From CALARM01 sp964431735 (GTDB taxonomy: Bacteria > Vulcanimicrobiota > SpSt-956 > JAKJGF01), in assembly GCA_964431735.1 (NCBI GenBank), contig CAYSLJ010000099.1:1-28625 (forward strand): DNA of 28,625 nt. The letters are read 5' to 3'. A model generated the notes under the pieces. It did no database searches. It was not told the DNA's origin and worked only from the letters and a program-made list of their open reading frames with translations. How positions within the stretch are numbered: position 1 is the first letter of the stretch; each line of letters opens with the position of its first letter. Positions 15,157-23,346 of the stretch are shown here, piece after piece. The position numbers and the translations under genes are program-made.

Positions 15157-16879
15157 TTAAAGGTATCTGTATTTCAAACCTTGTTCCTTTACCTTCTTTA
15201 CTGTCAATATTAATATTTCCTCCATGAGAAGATATAATTCCATGGACTACAGCAAGTCCCAGGCCTGTTCCCTGATTGATATCTTTTGTAGTAAAGAAAG
15301 GATTGAATATATATTTTTTAGTTTCTTCATCCATACCTTTACCTGTATCCTCTACAATAAAGGAAATACAATGTTCACATGACGAAGTCTTTATTTCAAG
15401 CCTTCCACCGTCCGGCATGGCATGAATGGCATTGGTTACAAGATTGATAAGAACCTGTGTCATCTGAGACGGATCTGCAGAAACAGAAGGAAGAGACTCT
15501 GATAGATTAATTACCACTTCTATACCGGACTGTTCGCATTTTCCTTCAAAAAAATAAAAACTGTCTTTAATTATATTATTAATATTCACACTGACCTTAT
15601 TTGAAGGTACCTGCCTTGCAAAAAGGAGCAATTTTTTTACTATTTCTCTTGCATAAAGAGAAGATTTTTCTATTTTTTCCAGATCAGTTACCGTCTGTTC
15701 CGGGAGAGACGGACATTGTTTTGCAAGCTGAGCAAAACCAAGTATATTTCCCAGTGGTTCATTTAATTCATGGGCTATGCCTGAAGCAAATTTTCCTATA
15801 GTTGCAAGCCTGTCTGCATGTCTTATCTGTTCACTGGAAGCATCAACTCTTGCAAGCATACTATCAATAGTACAGGCCAGAGAAGCGATTTCGTCTTCTC
15901 CTGGAAGTAATTTCTTTAATGAAAGATCCTTTATAAGACCTATATTATCAACACTGTTACTCAAAAGATAAAGACGGGAAAGAACTGTCATATCCAGGAG
16001 TAACATATTTACCATTCCAAGTACAATTGCAACTACGAGAAAGGACAGCATAAAATAGTAGAGACTCCTCTTTCCCTGAAGGTAAATCTCTCTTACCATA
16101 TCTACCTTTAATATAAGGGCAGGTTGTCCGTAAATATCTTTTAACATAATGTAGCCTGCCGTATAATCTCTGTTAAGAGGTCTCACAAAAATACCTGTTT
16201 CTTTTAAGAAATGATCCTTTACCTGCCGGACATCATAAGGCAGATCCAGTGCGGACAGTTTATAGATATTAATCGAAAGAGATGTAATATCTCTGAGCCT
16301 GTTAACCTCTGCATCATCGATAAATCTCCCCATAATCAATGTACCTCTCGAAGGGCCTTTCCATTCATTCGTAAGAATAGGACGGGAGGAAACAATCATA
16401 GGCCTTCCCTGAAACATAATAATACCTACAACACTGCTGGTCGTGCTCTGGTGGTTTAACAGGGGCGAAGTGTCACTAAAAAAACCATTCAGACTTCCGG
16501 CATGTATCTCTTTACCTGATACAAGATCAACTCCTTTAGAAAAAACCATTTCCCCTGAAGAATTAATAAAAAATATAAGATTAACCCTTAAATTTACAAG
16601 AGTTGCCCTGTTGAGATTATCATTTATATAGGATTTATTTAAATCTTCAATAAATTTATAGGTCTCATCCCAGGGAGCCCAGTCTCCTGTAATGGCTGCC
16701 AGAGAGATATATTCATCCTGCAATGCATTTACAGCTCTTTCTACATTCCTTGTAACGGTTTTTTTCTCTAAATCAATAAAGCCTCCCAGAAGTATTACTC
16801 TTGAAATTATATAAAGCAATATAATTAAAAATATAAATGTAATTATTATAACGATAAGTGTTTTTTTACGTATATTCAT
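15152..16879 (-). CDS. Membrane sensor histidine kinase with CHASE4-like domain
   Basis: A 575-residue protein. A first transmembrane helix (7-32) is followed by a periplasmic CHASE4-like domain with DWAPWDETYKF (66-76), then a second helix (273-296), a HAMP-like linker, the HisKA box GIAHELNEPLGN with H370, and a HATPase domain with N-box NLVTNAIHAM, VEDTGKGM and GTGLGLAVVHG. It autophosphorylates at H370 and passes the phosphate to the NtrC-type regulator encoded next, 76 bases downstream; the signal is unknown. The start ATG at 16879 is preceded directly by a heptad tract (read CGTCACGAATTACT), with no Shine-Dalgarno. The last residues LT and the stop lie in repeat sequence. Confidence 0.94.
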   Translation of the reverse strand: MNIRKKTLIVIIITFIFLIILLYIISRVILLGGFIDLEKKTVTRNVERAVNALQDEYISLAAITGDWAPWDETYKFIEDLNKSYINDNLNRATLVNLRVNLIFFINSSGEMVFSKGVDLVSGKEIHAGSLNGFFSDTSPLLNHQSTTSSVVGIIMFQGRPMIVSSRPILTNEWKGPSRGTLIMGRFIDDAEVNRLRDITSLSINIYKLSALDLPYDVRQVKDHFLKETGIFVRPLNRDYTAGYIMLKDIYGQPALILKVDMVREIYLQGKRSLYYFMLSFLVVAIVLGMVNMLLLDMTVLSRLYLLSNSVDNIGLIKDLSLKKLLPGEDEIASLACTIDSMLARVDASSEQIRHADRLATIGKFASGIAHELNEPLGNILGFAQLAKQCPSLPEQTVTDLEKIEKSSLYAREIVKKLLLFARQVPSNKVSVNINNIIKDSFYFFEGKCEQSGIEVVINLSESLPSVSADPSQMTQVLINLVTNAIHAMPDGGRLEIKTSSCEHCISFIVEDTGKGMDEETKKYIFNPFFTTKDINQGTGLGLAVVHGIISSHGGNINIDSKEGKGTRFEIQIPLT

Positions 16880-16885
16880 AGTAAT

Positions 16886-16914
16886 TCGTGACGCGTGACG
16901 CGTGGCGTGACGCG
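16886..16914. repeat. GTGACGC heptad tract abutting the sensor kinase start
   Basis: Begins TTCGTGACGCG seven bases from the kinase ATG (minus strand) and ends with a shortened unit GTGGCGTGACGCGATGG. One unit has lost three bases. Confidence 0.88.
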
Positions 16915-16944
16915 ATGGTTTATTTTATTATATAAACATAATAA

Positions 16945-17034
16945 CGTCGTAATGCGTGATGCGTAATGCGTGATGCGTAATGCGTGATGCGCAGGGATTA
17001 AACCCGTCACGCGTCACGCGTTACGCGTCACGAC
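16945..17034. repeat. Heptad hairpin: GTGATGC arm, loop, TCACGCG arm
   Basis: The left arm (16945-16992) alternates GTAATGC and GTGATGC. The loop region is CAGGGATTAAACCC. The right arm (17003-17034) is GTCACGCGTCACGCGTTACG and further. As RNA the arms pair along most of their length if G-U pairs are allowed. It lies 119 bases before the cysteine peptidase gene. Confidence 0.85.
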
Positions 17035-17076
17035 TATAATATATTATACGTCATATTTCTTAAGTGATCAAATAAT

Positions 17077-17105
17077 TTGACATTAATAATTTAAAAATAT
17101 ATAAT
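17077..17105 (+). promoter_or_regulatory. Consensus sigma-70 promoter of the cysteine peptidase gene
   Basis: TTGACA at 17077-17082, a 17-base spacer, and TATAAT at 17100-17105: a perfect housekeeping promoter. Transcription would start near 17112, about 40 bases before the ATG at 17153. It is the strongest promoter I see in the window. Confidence 0.85.
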
Positions 17106-17152
17106 ATTTGTAAATATAACCATATATTCAGAATGAAAGAAGGTTCGAATAA

Positions 17153-17794
17153 ATGGATGGTTTAAAGACATCTTCTCCATATAATCTTTCATATAATAAC
17201 ATCATCAATACGCAGCTGACACAGCCTAAAGTTCCTTTTAAGGCTATTATTCCCCCTGCCGGCCAGGAGACAGCAACACCGGGAGACAGCACTTTATCTC
17301 ACGAGGATTTGAAAAAAGCAAGATTAGAATCGCTCACAACTGCACAGGATAAGGTGATGAAAAACAAAAGATTTAAACCACATGACGGGAAAACCTTCTG
17401 TAACGAAGGATTAAACTCTACGTTAAAACAACTTGGAGTTCCTGTAGAAGAAGCAGGAGTTGCCCATAAAAGCGGATGTGCCCTTACGGCAAATGTTATA
17501 GCAAAAAATATGGCAGCTTCTGCAAAAGAAGAAAATGGTTACTGGAGTGAAGTAGATCCGAAAAAAGCCCAGGAATATGCAAATAACGGACTTCCTGTAG
17601 TGGGTACACAGACAAATAAAAAAGGACACGGACATGTGGCAACAGTTCGTCCCGGTTATGAACCATCTGAAAATCCTATGATAAATAATATAGGGGGAAC
17701 TAATAAAGTAATGAGAGAGAGTAATTCTTTTTCCAGTAAAGTTCCCGTTCATTATTATGTGCCAAGAAATGAAGCCAACAGTACAGGCATATAA
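17153..17794 (+). CDS. Putative CHAP/NlpC-like cysteine peptidase
   Basis: A 213-residue protein without a signal peptide or membrane segment. Residues 1-70 are polar and Pro/Thr-rich. The rest shows C83 in TFCNEGLN, then W131 in GYWSEVD, AQEYANNGLPVV (139-150), H161 in GHGHVATVRPG, and NNIGG near 178-182. A Cys in an FCNxxLN helix, a GHVAxVRP strand and a following Asn are the marks of papain-fold cell-wall amidases or endopeptidases; some secreted toxins of this type also lack signal peptides. Activity is inferred. It has a consensus promoter and an AAGG ribosome site. The radical SAM gene follows after 140 bases of structured repeat. Confidence 0.6.
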   Translation: MDGLKTSSPYNLSYNNIINTQLTQPKVPFKAIIPPAGQETATPGDSTLSHEDLKKARLESLTTAQDKVMKNKRFKPHDGKTFCNEGLNSTLKQLGVPVEEAGVAHKSGCALTANVIAKNMAASAKEENGYWSEVDPKKAQEYANNGLPVVGTQTNKKGHGHVATVRPGYEPSENPMINNIGGTNKVMRESNSFSSKVPVHYYVPRNEANSTGI

Positions 17795-17800
17795 GAAGTA

Positions 17801-17934
17801 AAGGGTGAATGGTGAAGAGCAAAGGATTTATATGAGAATCGTCACGCGTCACGCATGACGGGAGGGAAAAATGCTCATACTTCGTTGTGACCGAACAGGT
17901 CAAGGTTATTCACCATTCACCCTTCACCATTCAC
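17801..17934. repeat. Composite palindromic spacer with 16-bp perfect arms
   Basis: AAGGGTGAATGGTGAA (17801-17816) is perfectly complementary to 17909-17924. Between them lie nested short stems: TATGAG/CTCATA, CGTCA/TGACG around a TCACGCG tract, and GACC/GGTC. The outer arms are heptads of the GTGAANG kind. The right arm continues as TTCACCATTCAC directly into the ATG of the radical SAM gene at 17935. It could fold as one branched RNA hairpin. Confidence 0.8.
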
Positions 17935-19320
17935 ATGAATAAAATATTAATTTTAACAGATGAATTTTCCAATACTATAAGTCCTGTTTCTTATCTGAAC
18001 GGTTATCTTCACGAAACCGGTAAAAAAGCAGATGAATTTGTAACAGACGAACATACTGATCTTAAAGAATTGTTTGCACTGGCCAGTAGTTATGAAATTA
18101 TCGGTCTCAGCAGCTGGGGCCATGACAGAGAAGAAATACTGGATTTATTGTTTAACCTGAGAAAAAACGGAAAAATCACTGTTATTGGCGGCCCCGGTAT
18201 AATAGAAGAACAAAAACATTTTACCCATACAGTATCAGGCGCAGGGGAATATTTTCTTCTTGATCTTTTAAATGGTAAAAAACTTCCTTCTTTTTACAGA
18301 GAAACAAAAGAACCTCCTTATAAATTCAAACTTACAGATTTTTTACGTCAAAAATTGCCTCTTATGGATAAAAACATATCTGTAAGTGTGAGGACTTTTG
18401 ACGGATGTTACTGGGGAAAATGTTATTTCTGTAAGTACAATCAAAATTATCCTAACAGCCTGACCGGCCTTGATGAAAAAAAAGCTTCTATAATAAGTAC
18501 TACTCTTGATGAGATAGTAAAAAATATAAAAGAAGTAAAAAAACATGCCGAAATTACTTTCTATATGTCCCATGCAAGTATTAACAGGAAAAACCTTGAA
18601 TGTTTAATTGAAGCCCTTAAAAAATCCGGGAAAAATTTCAAATGGGTTACCTTTATAAGACCTGAACCATGGGTAATAAAATACCTGAAAGATATTCACG
18701 AACTTAACGGAATTCTGGATATAGGATACGAATTTATATGTAGCAGAGATCTTATCAACAAAGGCTGTTTTGCTGAAGATGAAATAAGACTGTCTCTAGA
18801 AGCATTCAAAGAACAGGTTCCCGTTAAAGGAAATTTTCTTTACTGTATACCGGGAACTGAAGAAAAAGATCTCATAGAATGTGCTGTAAATACAGGCAGG
18901 ATAAGACACTGCTTTTCATCTTTCGTGCTGGGCCAGTTATTTATAGAAAAGGAAACCGAATTTTATAGAAAAAAAGAAGATTTTCATATTATATGTCATG
19001 ACGATATAATCAATTACGGAAGAGATGCATGTGAAAATTATATGACTCATTTCGAAGATTATTCAGGTTTTCGTACAATAAAAAATTATGATCTCTTTAT
19101 AGAAAATAATAAAAAATTTGCCATGGCAGTAGCGGAAATTATGGAAACAGAAGTTTATTCCTGGGAAGATCCGATTGATATGGAAGTAAACCTACCGCCT
19201 GCAGACAAAGAGAAAATCTGTACCATATTAAATAAATATTTTGATGATAAAGATTTTATAAAGAAATCTATTGATTATACATGGCGTATATCTTCCGGAA
19301 AAAGCAAAAACAGTGAGTAG
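17935..19320 (+). CDS. B12-type radical SAM protein, function unknown
   Basis: About 461 residues. The N-terminal part (1-130) has an alternating hydrophobic layout with GLSSWG and VIGGPG, like the cobalamin-binding-type domain of many radical SAM proteins but without a clear DxHxxG. The radical SAM motif is C158-YWGK-C163-YF-C166, a CX4CX2C spacing seen in GCxxxxCxFC families rather than the standard CX3CX2C. A TIM-barrel-like core follows to about 360. No substrate can be given. I chose ATG 17935: longer frames from 17887 only translate the heptad repeat. There is no Shine-Dalgarno. Its last codons and stop (NSE, TAG) lie in a GTGAGTAG heptad. Confidence 0.8.
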   Translation: MNKILILTDEFSNTISPVSYLNGYLHETGKKADEFVTDEHTDLKELFALASSYEIIGLSSWGHDREEILDLLFNLRKNGKITVIGGPGIIEEQKHFTHTVSGAGEYFLLDLLNGKKLPSFYRETKEPPYKFKLTDFLRQKLPLMDKNISVSVRTFDGCYWGKCYFCKYNQNYPNSLTGLDEKKASIISTTLDEIVKNIKEVKKHAEITFYMSHASINRKNLECLIEALKKSGKNFKWVTFIRPEPWVIKYLKDIHELNGILDIGYEFICSRDLINKGCFAEDEIRLSLEAFKEQVPVKGNFLYCIPGTEEKDLIECAVNTGRIRHCFSSFVLGQLFIEKETEFYRKKEDFHIICHDDIINYGRDACENYMTHFEDYSGFRTIKNYDLFIENNKKFAMAVAEIMETEVYSWEDPIDMEVNLPPADKEKICTILNKYFDDKDFIKKSIDYTWRISSGKSKNSE

Positions 19321-19380
19321 AACTTTTTCTACTCACTTTTCACGACTCACTACTCACGACTCACTACTCACGACTCACTA
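19312..19380. repeat. Heptad hairpin forming the whole convergent spacer
   Basis: AGTGAGTAGAA (19312-19322), loop CTTT, TTCTACTCACT (19327-19337): a perfect 11-bp stem that includes the stop codon of the radical SAM gene. TCACGAC/TCACTAC heptads then continue to the stop codon of the convergent lipoprotein gene. The complete spacer is repeat sequence and could stop transcription from both sides. Confidence 0.9.
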
Positions 19381-19983
19381 TTAAAATCTCATTCTCTCAC
19401 TTCTGGATGCAACAGAAGAACCGGGGAAATAACTTGTAACCTTTGAAAGTGCTTCGTTTCTACTGGCTGTGCCGAGGATTTTATAAACACATGTTTCAGG
19501 ACTGCCTCCGTTCGGATAGGAAATCATTATATAACTGTTTTCATCATTTGAATAAAGAAGGAGTACTACATGATCATAATTGGATGTAGGCTGATATAAA
19601 TATACAGACTCTCCACCATAGACGCTTTGAAGTAGAACGGTCATTCTATAACAATTCAGTAATTTACTGGTAAAAATCTGTTCCGCTCCCGAAGAATCCG
19701 GCCATACAAGTCCGTTCTGACCGTAAAGGGAAAAAGTCCATCCATTATATCTTTCACTGTCATTCCACCAGTTAACAAAGTCAGCAGGTTTTATAGAAGT
19801 AACCTGAGACTTCCATTGAGTGAATTCACTCTGTGTATTGGTATCAACTACAGGAACTACAGATGTATCTACAGAATTTGAAATAGCAGACGAAGTAATA
19901 CTTCCGCCTCCGCCACCTCCGCAGGCAGAGAAAAATAACATAATAACAAGAAGAGCCATTAATTTAAATATTCTCGATTTCAT
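19381..19983 (-). CDS. Small lipoprotein with a Cys/His pair
   Basis: About 200 residues. The signal KSRIFKLMALLVIMLFFSAC ends in a lipobox with C21, followed by six Gly, a common linker after the lipid anchor. The mature part has VNWWNDSERYNGW, then C111 in LLNCYRMTVLLQSVYGG and H138 in YDHVVLLLY. The Cys-helix followed by a His-strand is reminiscent of transglutaminase-like or cysteine-peptidase folds, but this is a guess from two residues. The start is the second ATG (19983), with AAAGG 9 bases upstream; the first ATG at 19992 touches that site. The stop TAA runs straight into a heptad tract. Confidence 0.72.
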   Translation of the reverse strand: MKSRIFKLMALLVIMLFFSACGGGGGGSITSSAISNSVDTSVVPVVDTNTQSEFTQWKSQVTSIKPADFVNWWNDSERYNGWTFSLYGQNGLVWPDSSGAEQIFTSKLLNCYRMTVLLQSVYGGESVYLYQPTSNYDHVVLLLYSNDENSYIMISYPNGGSPETCVYKILGTASRNEALSKVTSYFPGSSVASRSERMRF

Positions 19984-20171
19984 AAAATTCATCCTTTCTT
20001 TATTTAAAAGTATTAAAAGTAAAATTCGTACAAAAAAAAATCAAAGACAGGTTTTTTTATTAATGAGAAAAGGAGCTTACATAATCTTCTAGAAGTGGTT
20101 TTCCTTTTTCTTTTGCTTTCTACATATATAATCGGCAGAAAATAAATGTTGTAGAGGCTGAAAATAAGAGG
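19984..20171. other. Upstream region of the lipoprotein gene, no gene seen
   Basis: AT-rich, with stop codons in all frames apart from short low-complexity frames. It contains a small palindrome CTTCTAGAAG near 20088. It may hold the promoter and leader of the lipoprotein gene, but I see no convincing -35/-10 pair. Confidence 0.4.
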
Positions 20172-20626
20172 AAAAAGGCTTAATTTAATTTTTACTGAAC
20201 CTAGTCCGGCAGGCAATTTCAGGTTATGAATAATATAGGTCTATAGATAGTAATAGTTCTTATTTCTAAGCCTGGTTTCAGGCATTTTACAGATAAGGCA
20301 GAATAGCCTCTGTTCGATGGGACGGACGAAGAAAAAGACTGTGGAACTATTACCTGCAAATCTTATATTATCCGGTTTATTACTGTTTTTTTGACATTAC
20401 TATTTTTTAGGATGGTCTTTTCTGCGGGGCAAAATACCTTTATTGTCATCATTCCATAGAACTATAAAAGCCCGGATAATATGGGAAAGATTAATAAGAT
20501 TATTATAGTTCTACCAGATGATAATATTATATATCTATAGTTATCCAGAAAAATCCATATAAAAATTTTCAATTAAGAGAAAAGAAGGGATAATTAATAG
20601 AGAATTAATAAAAATTAAGCCTTTTT
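20172..20626. ncRNA. Candidate large structured RNA (or small inverted-repeat element)
   Basis: A gene-free 455-base segment bounded by a perfect 15-bp inverted repeat: AAAAAGGCTTAATTT (20172-20186) and its complement (20612-20626). Nested inside: 20241-20249 pairs with 20532-20540 (9 bp); 20251-20259 pairs with 20344-20352 (9 bp) and encloses three hairpins (GCCTG/CAGGC at 20270, AGGC/GCCT at 20296, TTCG/CGAA at 20313); 20365-20375 pairs with 20472-20482 (11 bp); 20457-20467 pairs with 20503-20513 (11 bp). The last two stems interlock as a pseudoknot or are alternatives. The transcribed strand is unknown. No known RNA family is recognised. The other reading is a MITE-like element, with AGAGG-like sequence on both outer sides. 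Confidence 0.4.
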
Positions 20627-20643
20627 TAGAGAGGGGTAGTTCT

Positions 20644-20670
20644 ATGGGATTATTAAAAAGTGAGTGGTGA
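20644..20670 (+). other. Eight-codon frame with ribosome site, cut by a heptad tract
   Basis: GAGGGG is followed by 7 bases and ATG, then MGLLKSEW and TGA. The last four codons and the stop are heptad sequence (GTGAGTGGTGA). It may be a gene start truncated by repeat insertion, or chance. Confidence 0.2.
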
Positions 20671-20681
20671 GTAGTGAGTGG
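20660..20681. repeat. GTGAGTG/GTGAGTA heptads (3 units)
   Basis: A short tract between the structured segment and the vault-like gene. The following 20682-20740 is AT-rich and holds nothing I can support. Confidence 0.85.
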
Positions 20682-20740
20682 TTAAGACAAACTTTCACTG
20701 ACTTTATAGTGTATTTCATAATTTATTAGAATTTAATTAG

Positions 20741-20808
20741 AGTGAAAAGTGAAAAGTGAAAAGAATAGGACATTACTCACTATTCACTATTCACTTTTCA
20801 CTATTTAC
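20741..20808. repeat. Heptad hairpin after the vault-like gene
   Basis: AGTGAAAAGTGA (20741-20752) is perfectly complementary to TCACTTTTCACT (20791-20802). The right arm (TCACTAT, TCACTTT units) starts at the stop codon of the vault-like gene (TAA, complement of 20809-20811). On the minus strand the hairpin directly follows that gene and may end its transcript. Confidence 0.88.
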
Positions 20809-23268
20809 TTACTGTTTCAGAATATCCTCAAGAGGAGTACCTCTGAGTAAATTTGAAAATACTTCAGAAATACTCTTTCCTCCGATAATTGCAAGAGGTG
20901 CCATAGTTTCTGCCATTTTTTCCGCCAGATGTTTATCAGAGAATGCCTGAAGTGCTGCAATAAGGTCGGGAGATACTGCTCCTGCTTTGGCAACTACTGC
21001 ATCAACTTCTGCTTTCAGTTCTGCCAGTTTCTGATGAAGTGCTTTTTCTGCCAGAGAAAGTTCCTGTTCCCGTCCCATTTTCTGTCTTTCCAGTTCCGCT
21101 TTCGATATATCGGAAAGTTTATCCTGCTGTGCAAGTTTTGCAGTCAGTCTGCTATCTTCCGTATGAATTTCGGAAGCAATCTGAGTGAGGGCAAGTTCCA
21201 GATTCTTTTTAACTTCTTCTATTTCCAGTGCAAGCCCTTTCTGAGTTGTTTCAGCCTGTGCCTGGGAAATCTGCTGTTTGATAAGCTCCGTTTCCCGGGT
21301 AATTTCAAGTTTCCTGTGTTCCTGGGCAATCTGTATGGCCTGCTGAACAGAGGTATGCTGTGCCTGTACAAGAAGACCTGAAATGGTACTGTCACCTATA
21401 TTTACATCCAGTATTTCCACATCATAAACTCTCATGCCGTTTTCTTCAAAAGCTCTCCCGGAACGTTTGCCTCCTTCGGAAACCCCCAGAATGGTATCGC
21501 GAATAATACTGATGGCATTGGCATAAAATTCTTCAATACCCTTCTGTTTGACTATATTTCTGATCAATGATCTCATATGATCCGTAAGAAATTTAACGTA
21601 ATTTTCCACATTAAACCATTTATCAGGATTACCTTCAAAATTTACCCTGTATGAGACGTGTATTTTTACCTGGCATAGATCTTTTGTTTCTGCCGTCACA
21701 ACATCTGATACTTTATTATTCAAAACCCTTAGATAAACGGTCTTAAATAAATTACTATCAGATTTCGGCGTTCCTGTGGAAAGTTCCATATATTCAAGAT
21801 TTTCGTCATATTCAAGGAGACAGGCCTGAGGGCCTACAATAACCTTTCTCTCCCCTGTTTTACTTACTACCAGTACAGCATAACCTGTCCAGATATTTAT
21901 CGTAACGACACCTTCGTATTTTGTATCAAGTGTTATAGTTCTTGGCTGACTGAAGGTCTGTTTTCTTGTAAAATCATCTCCGGCAAATCCTTCTTTTGCC
22001 TTTTCCCTACGTACATCTTTAGATTCGGACATGGCCTCGAGCTTTTTCTGTGGAGCAAAACCATCTAAAGCTTCTCTATCTGTTACATAATCGGCTTTAA
22101 TCTTACTGGTAATCTCCATAAGTCTGCGGTTATATTCCAGAGCTTCCGCATTTCCCGGGAACATAAGCCTTACAGCCTTTTCATCCAGAACTCTTCTCAC
22201 AATGACTTCTTTTCTCGGATCAGGAAGAAACATACATGGGCCTTTTTTAAGAGAAATTTCTCCGTTCAATCTGTTAAGAACATATCTTGCTTCTCCTGCC
22301 GGTATGGCAACTGCATAATGTCTTTCATGGTCGCTGTATTTCACAATGGCATGTTCAGGTCTCGGGAAATAAATCATCTGATCTTTACCTGTTATAAAAA
22401 GCTCTTCCCCGACTTTACGTTCTATTCCGTCCTCTTCTTTATAAGGTGCAATGACCTTTATATAGAGGCCGATGATTTCATTTAATTCAATGGCTTTAAA
22501 TTTTCTGGAGCCATTTTTTTCCACAAAGATTTCAGTAGGTTTCGGGAATACGACAGCAGGGCCCTGAATAAAACGTTTATTCCCATCTTCATCGAGTAAA
22601 ATACAATATTCAAGTCTTTCCAGAGTGACTGCTTCACGGACATATTTTCCGTTATTGTCTCTTACCACTTCAATACCTGTGGGAGGCATATAGAAAGACA
22701 CATCAGTACCTTTAATAACAAGCTGTTTACCTATGGTTAAATCAGGAACTTCCGCATCCAGTTTTGCACCTTCTGCTATATCTGCAGAACTGCCTTTCTG
22801 CGGTTTTATAACAGCCTTTGCCCAGTTTTCCCTGGCAGCTTCTTCATTATATACCCTTACGACAAGATACTGGTTGGAGCGAAGATGATGTCCCTGAATA
22901 ACATGGGCAACCTGGCCAGGCCAGAGAGGAAATGTTACAGGACCGGGAATATTTACCTTGCACCCTGAAATCAATTTCGGTAAACTGTTTGGTCCGCTTC
23001 TCGGGTGTTCTTCGTCTCCTCCTTTTGCAGGATTTTCAAGAACTATATACCATCCTTCCTCTGCAAAAGGATACTGTGTTATTGCTTCCTCAAGATTACA
23101 CCTTTTATACTTTCTTGAAGAAGCATCAAAAATTACAGGTCTGTCCGTATTGGCAAGACTCGTCTTGTGAGGCCCCACATAGGCAATAACATTACCTTTT
23201 GTCTCATCCAGAATAAAAGCATATTCATTGGGGGCAAGTACCAGATCTCTTTCACGGCCTTCTGCCAT
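20809..23268 (-). CDS. Bacterial major vault protein (MVP) homologue
   Basis: An 819-residue protein with the plan of the eukaryotic MVP (about 890 residues). Residues 1-440 are repeated beta modules with MVP-like phrases: VGEELFITGKDQMIYFPRPE (286-305) against GDEWLFEGPGTYIPRKE, and GPVTFPLWPGQVAHVIQGHH earlier. Residues 450-625 match the last repeat and the SPFH-like shoulder: RKVIVGP, MELSTGTPK, DVVTAETKD and FEENGMRVYDVEILDVNIGD. A long charged helix (626-765) corresponds to the cap helix and 766-819 (SPDLIAALQ...TPLEDILKQ) to the cap ring. It could assemble into a vault-like shell; an SPFH/flotillin scaffold is the weaker alternative, since it has no membrane anchor. GAGAGGAG lies 9 bases before ATG. 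It stands alone between heptad tracts. Confidence 0.88.
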   Translation of the reverse strand: MAEGRERDLVLAPNEYAFILDETKGNVIAYVGPHKTSLANTDRPVIFDASSRKYKRCNLEEAITQYPFAEEGWYIVLENPAKGGDEEHPRSGPNSLPKLISGCKVNIPGPVTFPLWPGQVAHVIQGHHLRSNQYLVVRVYNEEAARENWAKAVIKPQKGSSADIAEGAKLDAEVPDLTIGKQLVIKGTDVSFYMPPTGIEVVRDNNGKYVREAVTLERLEYCILLDEDGNKRFIQGPAVVFPKPTEIFVEKNGSRKFKAIELNEIIGLYIKVIAPYKEEDGIERKVGEELFITGKDQMIYFPRPEHAIVKYSDHERHYAVAIPAGEARYVLNRLNGEISLKKGPCMFLPDPRKEVIVRRVLDEKAVRLMFPGNAEALEYNRRLMEITSKIKADYVTDREALDGFAPQKKLEAMSESKDVRREKAKEGFAGDDFTRKQTFSQPRTITLDTKYEGVVTINIWTGYAVLVVSKTGERKVIVGPQACLLEYDENLEYMELSTGTPKSDSNLFKTVYLRVLNNKVSDVVTAETKDLCQVKIHVSYRVNFEGNPDKWFNVENYVKFLTDHMRSLIRNIVKQKGIEEFYANAISIIRDTILGVSEGGKRSGRAFEENGMRVYDVEILDVNIGDSTISGLLVQAQHTSVQQAIQIAQEHRKLEITRETELIKQQISQAQAETTQKGLALEIEEVKKNLELALTQIASEIHTEDSRLTAKLAQQDKLSDISKAELERQKMGREQELSLAEKALHQKLAELKAEVDAVVAKAGAVSPDLIAALQAFSDKHLAEKMAETMAPLAIIGGKSISEVFSNLLRGTPLEDILKQ

Positions 23269-23346
23269 TGAAATCCACTCCTCTCTTTTTTATATTAAAG
23301 TTTTTATCAATCATTCTATATTTTTTATAGTATATTTCATTCAGTA

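Noticed and set aside
17887..17934. Longer start for the radical SAM gene
   Set aside because: The 16 extra codons lie in the palindromic repeat arm; the family-like beginning is MNKILIL at 17935.
20013..20216. 67-codon minus-strand frame
   Set aside because: Low-complexity, Phe/Leu/Lys-rich, no ribosome site, and it crosses one arm of the inverted repeat.
20251..20352. Known riboswitch (c-di-GMP, TPP, SAM, cobalamin, glycine)
   Set aside because: The three-hairpin shape looked riboswitch-like, but none of the conserved core sequences I know are present.
20929..21381. 150-codon plus-strand frame inside the vault-like gene
   Set aside because: Antisense shadow, Cys/Phe-rich composition typical of the complement of Lys/Glu-rich helices.
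20809..23268. Plain flotillin or band-7 protein
   Set aside because: There is no N-terminal membrane anchor, about 440 residues of repeats come before the SPFH region, and the C-terminus matches the MVP cap.
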